Shown here: positions 54,927 through 64,000 of the stretch, piece after piece | How the letters are laid out: each line of letters opens with the position of its first letter | Position numbering within the stretch: the stretch's first letter is position 1 | Assembly (NCBI GenBank): GCA_022813625.1 | Contig: JAKLMB010000058.1 | Location: 1-64,000 of the forward strand | DNA from: Aaosphaeria pasadenensis | Lineage: Eukaryota; Ascomycota; Dothideomycetes; Pleosporales | Reading direction: 5' to 3' | Length of the DNA stretch: 64,000 nucleotides | Made by a program: the position numbers and the translations under genes | Notes under the pieces: model-generated | Databases searched by the model: none | What the model saw: only the letters and a program-made list of their open reading frames with translations | What the model was told of the DNA's origin: nothing

Positions 54927-55494
54927 ATGCACTTGCTACCAAATCGCCCAACAATCCAACTACCATACAAACACCCACCACCCAAGGAACCACTACCTGC
55001 AAAGCCACCATTTTCTAAGCATTTTGTCATCGCAGAGAATCTCACAGAGAAAGATTCGAAATCAGCGCCTACTACACCAAGACAGGCATCGTGCCTGCAG
55101 GATATTTCTGCGTTCACTGATTCAACCTCGCCCCTTTCTACACCTCTACCCACCCCAAGCCAACCTTCATCTCGAACCACGCCCGCACAACCTTTGAACA
55201 TCCCCCTCGCTCCGTATGAATGTAGAGAATTCAAAGGCGTACGAGGCATAGGTAAAGACGAGCATGAAAAACCGTCTACTATCACATGTCCTAACGTTAG
55301 CAGATCATGATTTCAGCGGCACCGGCAGCCCAGGTCAAGACAATCACAACCCAACGCCACCAGATTCCAAAGAGTTACCAAAGAGGAACCTCCCTAGTCC
55401 GGACATCGTCCCCATTGCAAAGCGGCATCGCGGAGATGCAGGAGGATCGCCTATCCTATCCCGATTAACGACAAGCGCGCACCGTTGTTATTAG
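54927..55494 (+). CDS. Possible small two-exon gene, hypothetical protein
   Basis: The model is 54927-55251 plus 55304-55494, 171 residues. A 52-nt intron with a GTAAAG donor, CCTAACG branch motif and TTAGCAG acceptor joins two open frames in phase (VRGI then DHDFSGTGSPG), which is the main argument for a real gene. The ATG at 54927 sits in a good context (CCACCATGC); an overlapping ATG at 54919 leads to a different, shorter frame. The protein is rich in Pro, Ser and Thr, without a signal peptide, membrane segment or known domain. Its C-terminal part has the basic patch IAKRHRGD. It could be a lineage-specific gene or chance open sequence, as no codon-bias signal is strong. Confidence 0.4.
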
Positions 55495-55886
55495 TCTTTA
55501 TTACCGCTCTCATCTGAAAGTCAGACAAGCTGCTTAGGAAGCTGTTTGTTATGTACAGGCAAGAAGGGTGTGACATCTCGGATCCAATCCTGAGATTGTT
55601 ATTGTGCATGGTGTACTACGCATTCGGCATTGACGCTGTTGGACTCAACATAGAAGGGAATGAGCGCGATGTGTCTAATGTTGTCATTGTTATCGCCGTC
55701 CAGCAACGAGATCCCAGTCCATACGTCTCATCGGCGCAGAGGAGGCGGCTACGGTTTTGTCAAACCTCGAAGCAAATCGAAATCCAAGACTTGATCTCGG
55801 TCTGTTGATAAGAGCGCTGTCCGTGGTCCTGAACGTACACGATTGTCGTTGGGTGGCCGTGGGAGTAGAGTGCAATTAGAAACGAG

Positions 55887-56219
55887 AACTAGGACGACAA
55901 CTAGGACGACAACTAGGACGACAACTAGGACGACAACTAGGACGACAACTAGGACGACAACTANNNNNNNNNNNNNNNNNNNNNNNNNNNNNNNNNNNNN
56001 NNNNNNNNNNNNNNNNNNNNNNNNNNNNNNNNNNNNNNNNNNNNNNNNNNNNNNNNNNNNNNNAACTAGGACGACAACTAGGACGACAACTAGGACGACA
56101 ACTAGGACGACAACTAGGACGACAACTAGGACGACAACTACGACGACAACTAGGACGACAACTAGGACAACTACGACGATAACTACATACGACAACTACG
56201 ACAACTACGACGACGACAA
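55887..56219. repeat. 12-bp minisatellite (AACTAGGACGAC)n containing an assembly gap
   Basis: Perfect AACTAGGACGAC units run from 55887 to the N block and resume after it at 56064. Beyond about 56137 single-base variants (AACTACGACGAC, shortened AACTAGGAC) accumulate until the array decays at about 56219. The true length is unknown because of the gap. As a multiple of three it is open in several frames, but the encoded T-R-T-T or V-V-L-V repeats are not evidence of a protein. Confidence 0.95.
55964..56063. other. Assembly gap, 100 N
   Basis: Exactly 100 N, the usual placeholder for a gap of unknown size. Identical repeat units on both sides show that the assembler failed inside the minisatellite. 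Confidence 0.98.
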
Positions 56220-56358
56220 AATTCCCAATCCACATTAGGAGAACAGGGTATGTATATGACGACAGCAGAGACAGAAAAAGATTCACTCGGATTACTGGTA
56301 GATCTTCCACTACGATTAAATTCGTTCTATTTAGCTGTGTACAAAATATGATTTTATT

Positions 56359-56376
56359 AGAGAGAGAGAGAGAGAA
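56359..56376. repeat. GA dinucleotide microsatellite
   Basis: An AGAGAGAG run of about eight units, 140 bp to the right of the minisatellite. Confidence 0.9.
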
Positions 56377-59300
56377 AGTGGGTGAGATAGACACATCCAT
56401 CCATGAATGATAAAGCAAGAAGATCTTTAACTGTCACAATTTTTTTCTTCTAGTATACGCCGAAGGCGCGGTGGGTTGCTTGTCCCTGTCATATTTCACA
56501 CAAACACAAACAGAGAATCATACTATCAATGATGTACAGATCTACTTACCACAACAGGAGATAAATGTGTTGCTTTTTCCTCGGCTCAGCACTTTTGCGT
56601 GCGGGTGAGATGGGGACGTGTATGTACGTATGTATGTACATCAGGATGACTGCTTATCCCGTCAAGCCACCCGCTCACGCTATCGAGATCCGACTATCGG
56701 ATCTGAGATGTCTTGTTGATAGTACATATCATGACTGTGCCTACAGCGTTCGTACGGGGCTTGGTGGGAATCGAGCGGTCAGTATCAATCGGATGGCATA
56801 ACCTGCCAATGTTCTGAGGGGGAGGAAAAGGTGTAATGGCAAATGCGAATTCAAGCCCGAGAGATGAAGTGAGGATTAGTAGTAGTAGACGTTTGGTCTT
56901 GGACGGTCGATGTACATGTACCTGCAACTATACATCCGTCCGCCCGTCGGTGCAGGACTTCTCAGTCACTTACTCAGACGGATTGATTGGAATTCTCTGT
57001 GTCTGACTCTGCCTCTTGGCCGTGTCTGGTCTGTACTTTGGGTGAGGATGCGGAGGTTGTAGTACGCGCAATCTTCCCAAACACGATCGCACAAGCACAA
57101 GCATAAGTTGTTTTGCCGGACATTTTGTGATGATCTGTCAATTGCATGCCCGCCGAGATGGGGAAACGGAAAAGCTTGTTGAAGAACAAAATGCCGGTGC
57201 TTCATGTCGTCGTCTTGGAACGACAATGCTCTCTAAACGCAAGGAGCGGTTTCCGATAGGTAGGAGGGACATGGTTGTCGAAACCGTCCTAACGAACAAC
57301 CGTCCGTCACTTGACTCCCACGACATCCGTAGTTTGATCTGGGCACTTTGGGGGAGAAACAATTCTACCAGATAAATCAGCAAGCGCCCGTCGCACTGAA
57401 GTAGAGTGTGGGCGGGGGGAAAAGACATCTCAGGAAATGCCGCAAGTCTTGGGTCGCAGGAGCAGGAGCAGGTCCCTGAAACAAACCTCATGCCCGACGT
57501 CGACCAACGAAGCAGTGTTCCCAAAAGCAATGCTACGAAGCATCATCATCGACGGACGCATCGGTCCACACGCTGACTGCGATCTACGACCTGCAGCCAG
57601 GCGCGGCGCTGCCCGTAATCTCCCGGCGCTTCCATGTCCGCCTAGGCACATGTGCATACCGATATTCAGATGACGATCCCGAGCTCTCTCTTTCGGGAGA
57701 CCGACCTGCGGCTCTGTCGTCGCATACGATCTGGGGAGAGACAAAATAACTGAGCCATTTATGAAGGTTACGGACAAGACTCGCCAAGTCCGTCTGTGTG
57801 ACCGCCGAGAACTATATGGAATTCTTTCTTGTCGCGGGAAACGGCTTGTTTGGTCGAGCCAAGATGCGATTGCTACCTGATATCCAGCCAGAGGGTTCGA
57901 TCCTCTGCGCACAAAGGGGGAGGCTCTTTACTCGGTGCAAATGTCCATGGGGAATCTTACAAAGTGCCACAGGACGACGCATTGACGTTGGAGTGGCAAT
58001 CCCGCTCGAGAGATGGAAGAATTTGGGTTTACCTGTTGTTTGTTTGGTCGGAGATTATTTTTGATACACACCGCGGGGGAAAAGAGTTTATTACGCAAGG
58101 ATGCTTGGTGTTTGAAGCTTCCTTGCCTTGCGTGAGGGTAGAATTGCTTTTCATGATGTGCATCATTGCTTTCTACGGTGCACATCATTGCGAATCGACG
58201 AAGGCCGTGACGACGCAATGACGCGTCCGACGATGCGCAGTAAGAACGACACGACTGCAATGGATATCTTCAATCGACACCGCCGTGTTGATGATGAGTA
58301 CGCTGCTGCTACGACTGCTGCTACAGACCGCTCGGGCAGTGTGCAGTACGCTGTGCTGTGAATCTTTGATGCGCTGTCCTCGCCAAGGGACGAGTTTCGC
58401 ACAGGGCACTACGCAACCATCGGTGGATCGTGGGGAAATGTTTCGCCATCTGGTCACGAGCATTGAGGGCACACGCAATTTGCTGGAGATTGCGACCGTA
58501 ATAGACTCGAAAGAAGGGTGATATTGTGCGCTTCTGCCAAGCGCGGAAGCTGACCAGCGACTCGATCCGCCCAGCAATTCCGTGGACAGAGCCAAGCTCG
58601 AGGCCTATACAGGAAATTGCCAAGTGGTGGAAACGAGGGGACAATTCCTGTCGTAACAAGGTTGCAGAAATGGAGGAAGCACAGAGCTGTCGGCAGCTAG
58701 ACAAAGGTTATTCTGGGCGACTCGACTCTACTCTTGAGGTTTGGAACGGTACTGTACGATACAGTACGGTCCATTGCAGTGTATGGCATTCTGCAAGGAC
58801 ATGTCTGTGTTCAAACATACGTCGTCTTGAAGGCTCTGCGTGCGCTGTAGATCCCTGAAGATCGCAGTGACGACCACAGGCCGAGACGCCAAGTGATAAG
58901 TCGCATTTCTATTGGAACCGTCTTGATGGATTGTTGCACGTCGTGGACGGAGGGAAAGGGAGGACGAGTCCATTGAGGCATAACGCGCGCCTTGAAAGCG
59001 CCGGGCCAAGGCCGAAGCAACACGGCTTTGAATGCTCGTTACAGGAGAAAATGAACAAGTAGAGGAGATGCAACTGCATTACGATCCTTTCGATCCTGCG
59101 GGAGGAGAAAGTTGCGAACGGTGAACAGCCGTCGATGAGGCTCTTGGCTGTGCTAGTCCATGAGCATCTCGAGCAGTGTAATGAGGCGGACGGCCGATGT
59201 CGCCGAAAGGTCCAAGCCAGTACACCTGTTGTACTGTGTACGGAGTGGGAGAATTCAGAACGCGAACGGCGAGCCCTCTCCCCCCCGGTCCATTCCAGTG

Positions 59301-61069
59301 CCCCCCACGGACGACAGCCGCGCAGGTGGCCTGGGCGAGCTAAGCATATGCTGCATCTCTATGCTACTGCAGGTGCCGCTGTACGTGACTGTGGGGGAGA
59401 GAGCACGGGGAGAATGCGAATGCGCGCCATTGGCCTGGAGGGCGTAATGAAAGAAATACGAAAGCGTCAGACTCACCGCTAGGCACAATAATAAACCAAT
59501 GCCATATCGCATCCCTACTGTGTACTCTCACACGAGGAGGGGGGCGAAACGGCGGAAATGCAGGAAATTGTGTGAGCTTGCCATGATGGCGTAGTTCTGG
59601 AAGGGTCATGGGTCGACCATCTGGGGTAAAGATCCCCGCACCAGGCGTTTCTGGCGGTCTCTGGATTCTGTGCGGGTTATTCACAAGAAGTCATCGCGAC
59701 ACATTAATGAGTCGCTCGCGGTCTGTTATTGCACGCTTGATGATGCGGACGTGTAGATGAAGACGAATGATATAGGGCGGCTGCGGGGATAGTCGGGCGG
59801 CCAGGCCAGACAGGGCGATCGCGAGTAGTTGCTGCACGTCGTCGGGATTTAACTCAACAAAACGGTGAACGTGGATGTTGAAGTTGATGTTGAGGAAGGC
59901 CTGGATCTGTAGAGGCGTTGTTTCAACAACGGGTTGTATGAGACTGAGAAACTCAAATGGTGAGACGTGGATGGGGGAAGCCAGACGATGACTTCCTATT
60001 TGGAGAGTCTGTGTTAGTTCAGAGGGAGTGTATTGTAAGAATTGAAGTCAGTCAGTGCCGAAAATGAGGAAACGAGGTATGTACCCCTAGATGAACCTAG
60101 AGATGAAGATGGAAATGGAAATGTATCTGGAGGTGTGGTTGTCGTTGTGGGTGTAGGTTCGCACGATGATGTGCAGTTCAGTTTGAGACCACAAAGCGGT
60201 AAAGAGTTTTTGCGGGGTCCAGAGCGTATACAATACGGCGTATATACTGTGTATGAGTATCACTGGTACAAAATGATACAGTCATGTTACACACGGTTTG
60301 GAGAAGGCACGCCTGAGAGCGACTTGCATCTGCACCTGCAACTGCACCTAACGTGTGGGGGGTGAAGATACTCCATACAATGCAGATAGAATGCATCTTT
60401 AGTAGTGTACTTCGGTAGCAATCGACGGCCAGGGCATGCACAGCGATGGAGGTGGCGCATAAACGAAGAATCGATCGATGGATCGAATGGGCGAGGGGGT
60501 ATGAAATGCGGAGGTGGATGTTGGGTGAGGATGAGGATGCGAAAGTATGCATCGAGGGAACGAAAGTGAGGGTGGGGAGGTTGAGTGGAAGGATGAGTTA
60601 GATATTGAGGTTGAGGGGGGTGACAGATTGCGGCACAGCGGTTGGATGGATGGAGGAGTAGAAACGAGGCCGAAGCGGGTCAAGAGAGACGGGCTGAAGC
60701 TTGGGGGATGGAGATGGAGGAATAATTAGAAGCGATACGGTGGTGAATGGGTGAAGGGTATGTATGCCATATGGGATGAAATAGAATGAAAAGGGTATGG
60801 GTCGTGAGGAGAGATACGAAGTAAGAGGTAGGGATGGGATGAGGGGGCATCAGTGCATACGCTGTATGTACCATGTATCTAGGCATCTATTGTATAGAGA
60901 CTGGTATGGGGTCTGTCTCTATAAATTATTGGAGAGAGAGGAATCTAGTAATAATTCATACGGAGTACGAAGAAGATAATTAGCTATACGCCGTACTGTA
61001 GTCTGTGTAGCTATTGGGACGATGCAAAACGGAGTTGGGTGAGGTGAGGTGAACGGACGACACGATAGG

Positions 61070-61103
61070 GAAGGGAAGGAAGGAAGGAAGGAAGGAAGGA
61101 AGG
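61070..61103. repeat. AAGG tetranucleotide microsatellite
   Basis: About seven GGAA/AAGG units in a row, preceded by a GAGGT doublet. Confidence 0.9.
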
Positions 61104-61229
61104 GTAAGAATAGGGAAGGCGCGTGGGGTTGTTGCATATGCTGCAGCTGGAGGGAAGGAACCTCGACTCGTGCCTTCTCTGGCTGATTTTGGTTTTGTAT
61201 GCGCGATTTTATTCCATCTTGTCTGGTCC

Positions 61230-61253
61230 TGTCTTGTCTTGTCTTGTCTTGTC
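61230..61253. repeat. CTTGT pentanucleotide microsatellite
   Basis: Four to five TGTCT units in tandem within a T-rich stretch. Confidence 0.9.
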
Positions 61254-64000
61254 GTCTAATAATTCACCGTCACCACGAGTTAGGTGGCTGCAAACCACTA
61301 ACTACGCACTAGGCTAACAAGAGATTAGGAAGGCTGAAAGGTATTGCACTCCATCCATGCTGCGTACGGAGTGCATATGTATATGTATAATTACAAAAAG
61401 TATGGTATGTATCGAATGTTGGAAGTCTAGTCGGTGTGTAGAAAGTGTGTGAGAAGCGTGAGAGACGGGATGGATGAATGGATTATTTCAAGTAGGAAGG
61501 CTGAGGAACAGAGGATGCTGACTTGTAGGAGCGGATGCAGCGCTTGCCTCTTGTCTCTCTCTGTTCTCTCTTACCAATTGCTTCCCTCTCTTTTCTCTAG
61601 GTTAGGTAGTTAGATACTAGATACTCCGTAGTCCGTACTCCTAGCACTACTACTCGAGGTAGAACGACGAGTAATCATTATTATATTGTCCATACACAAC
61701 TCGGACTGGCTCCCGTGCTCTCATCGGCCTCATTACAAGACACCCACTAGTGTTCGTTATAAACACTACGGTAGATACACACGTACTGTGGTACGCACCC
61801 ACACGCACATGCAACACAATCTATCGTGTATGCCCTGCCCTGCCGTGTATATGTTATGCATTGTGAATCTCTCCGTCCTATCGCTGGACCGCCCATCATC
61901 TGGCTGTAAGTGTGAGAGAGTAGTGTATGTGATGTGATATGATGTTGGTGCGGGGTGCGAAGGTGTGAAAAAACCCGGAACAGGCGATATATTATCACTG
62001 TAAAGTAGGGTATGGAGGGGGATCCCCATGTCAAAGATCGACCACGTTGATTGCAAGCCTGACAGAACCGACACACTTGAAGATGGATAGACGACGGCTG
62101 GCTGGTGGGCGGCGGATCATGGCTGAAAGGTTTGCAGGATTCTTTCCTCTCCTCCTAGGGATCTTGGGGATTCTTGGGAGGGGCGCATCTCGACTCTTCC
62201 TTTGGAAGGTCGACGGGACGGGCGTCTGCGCATGCGCAATGATTACTGGTGGTAACTATTTCCATTTAGAATGGTATGAGTGTCCACGATGTGTGACGGG
62301 ATCGTGGAGCACAGAGTACGGAGTACCATTTACTACTTGTGCAGTATGGGTAGTGGTGTCGGGGTTTCACCATCCGGGCGTTGGGGCTCCCATGTGGTGG
62401 TTGAAGGCGAGTCACCCGCCGCCATTATTGCCGCCGTTGTTGTTCATCATCCATTATCCGTCATTCGTCATGCCGTCAATCCTGTCATCAACCTCCATGG
62501 AGTTCTTTGAAGTTCGTTTACGAGTGATGATGGATCGGGTAGAGCCAAGAGCAGGTAAACAAGCAATGATGGCGGGTCGGATGGTCATATTCCATCATCG
62601 TCGTCAGGGCTTCGGCAGTAGTTACTCATACGTACGAGGTGCTATCTGTGATCTGTGTAGTGACGACTTACCCTCGTAACCTGGAGGCGGTCAGGGGGTG
62701 GGCACTGGGAGGGGAGGGATGGAGGGATAGATGGGGTGCCCGACGTTTCGTCACTTTTTCTCGCCTGTGACCCGGTTTGGGGTTGGCGCTGGTACTCCCA
62801 CTCCCACTCCCATCGCTAACTAGACTCTATTAATGAAGCAAACAACAAGGGCCGTCCGTATTAAATTCCAGTATCAGTAATGGTGACAGTATCGGATCGG
62901 TAACAGCGGTAACAGTTACATACAAGTACTTTGTACGGCCTAGGTAGTCCGGCCTTTGATCCTTGACCCTGTCTGTGCCCTCTGCCTTTGCCAATGCCTA
63001 CACCAAAGACAGAGAGTTTATTACCACAAGTTATCTAGCAGCCTGGGAGGTATTCAGGTATCTGTGTCCCTTGACTATTATTACCTACGAGGTATTGTGC
63101 CCTCTGCCGACGGTATTGGTATGATGTATTTCAGGCTACCCCGTCTCCCCCATATCATATTCCATATCCACATCCATAGTTATATTTTACCCTGGTTTGG
63201 TTCTTGGTGCCCTTTCTCTAGTAATAATAATCCTGCGTCAATCCTAGATGACTTACTTAGTCACTGACTGTTCAGTAATAATAGCTCAGTTTGGTCAATC
63301 CTTCTATCCGTCATGCGGGCATTCGGTCAGTCAGTGGTAGGCGGGCGAAGCGAAAGGCACCTAGGCAGGCAAGCAAGCAATACCTCTTTTGTGTCTACAC
63401 TCCCAACACTCTATTATTACTCTTAATAGAGTTAATAGAGTAGAGCATCGTACCCTATGAGCGTAAGAGCGTATGAGCGTATAACGACATAGATAGCCAT
63501 AGGTACGAGTAGAATAAGCGCAGCAACTCCACCCGTCCGTCTACTCTGCCTTGCCCTGCCCTGCCCTGCTTGCCCTGACCCTGCCACCTGCACTGCACAC
63601 ACACAGTAGGGGACTAACTGGTAGTGTAGTTAGTTTAGGCCTATTAACAGTTACCATTCCCGCCTTCTCGCTCGCTCTCAGTCTCTCAATCCCACCTTTT
63701 TTTCTCTCTCTTCCGCCTTCCCTCTCTCTCCCACTTCCATCACTGACCTCGCTCCCACCCACCCACACCCACATGCACACTAAGTTACCACTACCCACTA
63801 CCACCCACTACCCAATACCCAGTAACCACCACCACCTTTTACCATTCACCACTATTAACTTACACTTACCACTCTACCACTGACGACCTTTGAGACTACG
63901 GGTAGACCCACCATACCTTTTGGTCTTCGCAATTCCATTTCCCTTTTTCCCTTTGCCTTTCCCCTACTACCACTCCAATCCTATCTATCTACTGTTACCA

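Larger units (their letters stand above)
55495..64000. other. 8.5-kb gene-free, repeat-bearing right arm
   Basis: No reading frame here is supported as a gene. The stretch holds the minisatellite and assembly gap at 55887-56219, a GA run at 56359-56376, an AAGG run at 61070-61103, a CTTGT run at 61230-61253 and three perfect TACGGAGTA motifs (60959, 61622, 62317). The last 350 bp (63640-64000) are strongly pyrimidine-rich with CCACTACC-type runs, resembling the leader of a rightward gene beyond the window. Confidence 0.55.

Noticed and set aside
55843..56238. Frames encoding T-R-T-T or V-V-L-V repeats
   Set aside because: Produced by the 12-bp minisatellite and an N gap, with no flanking coding sequence.
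57880..57925. T-arm-like GAGGGTTCGATCCTCTG
   Set aside because: The T-loop matches, but the 5' acceptor strand and D-arm are not found upstream.
62047..62679. 210-codon frame
   Set aside because: It opens with TTG, spans a TACGGAGTA intergenic motif and shows no domain.

Overview
The window is nuclear DNA from a filamentous ascomycete (Pezizomycotina). The clearest marker is the Woronin-body protein HEX1 (about 22.3-24.5 kb), which occurs only in that group. Short spliceosomal introns (48-163 nt in most genes) with GT/AG ends and CTAAC/CTRAC branch motifs, Zn2Cys6 transcription factors, an ERMES subunit (MDM34) and a SAGA subunit (SPT8) agree with this. A Dothideomycete is my guess from the style of the proteins and the long pyrimidine-rich leaders; the sequence alone does not settle the class. 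One run of 100 N (55964-56063) marks a scaffold gap inside a minisatellite.

Layout. 0-15.6 kb is gene-poor: an APH-like kinase (-), a fungal MscL channel (+), a low-complexity hypothetical protein (-) and a single-pass membrane protein with a lysine-rich coiled region (-), separated by long microsatellite-rich spacers. 15.6-19.1 kb is an AT-richer, gene-free stretch. 19.1-33.6 kb carries a fungal transcription-factor-like protein without a zinc cluster, HEX1, a 2OG-Fe(II) oxygenase, a true Zn2Cys6 transcription factor, a small secreted cysteine-rich protein and a secreted M14 carboxypeptidase. 35-53.7 kb is the dense housekeeping block: MDM34, an ECM15/UPF0045 thiamine-binding-like protein, a secreted PLC-like phosphodiesterase, a calycin-like protein, the inositol-pentakisphosphate 2-kinase IPK1, SPT8 and an NFX1-type zinc-finger SF1 helicase (ZNFX1/Hrr1/SAD-3-like). 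After a possible small two-exon gene at 54.9-55.5 kb, the last 8.5 kb hold repeats but no gene I can support.

The genes do not form one pathway or an obvious biosynthetic cluster. Pairings by orientation are: transcription factor and small secreted protein (divergent, 1.1 kb apart), PLC-like and calycin-like (divergent), SPT8 and helicase (divergent), oxygenase and transcription factor (convergent), IPK1 and SPT8 (convergent), carboxypeptidase and MDM34 (convergent).

Several single-frame reading stretches were joined into spliced genes by checking donor, acceptor and phase: MscL, HEX1, oxygenase, Zn2Cys6 factor, carboxypeptidase, ECM15, SPT8 and helicase. The most interesting observations are the ATG-free N-terminal exons of HEX1, the recurrent 9-mer TACGGAGTA, the fungal MscL with a C-terminal zinc ribbon, and the C-to-G switch in strand composition toward gene 3' ends. 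I did not find a convincing wholly new multi-gene system.
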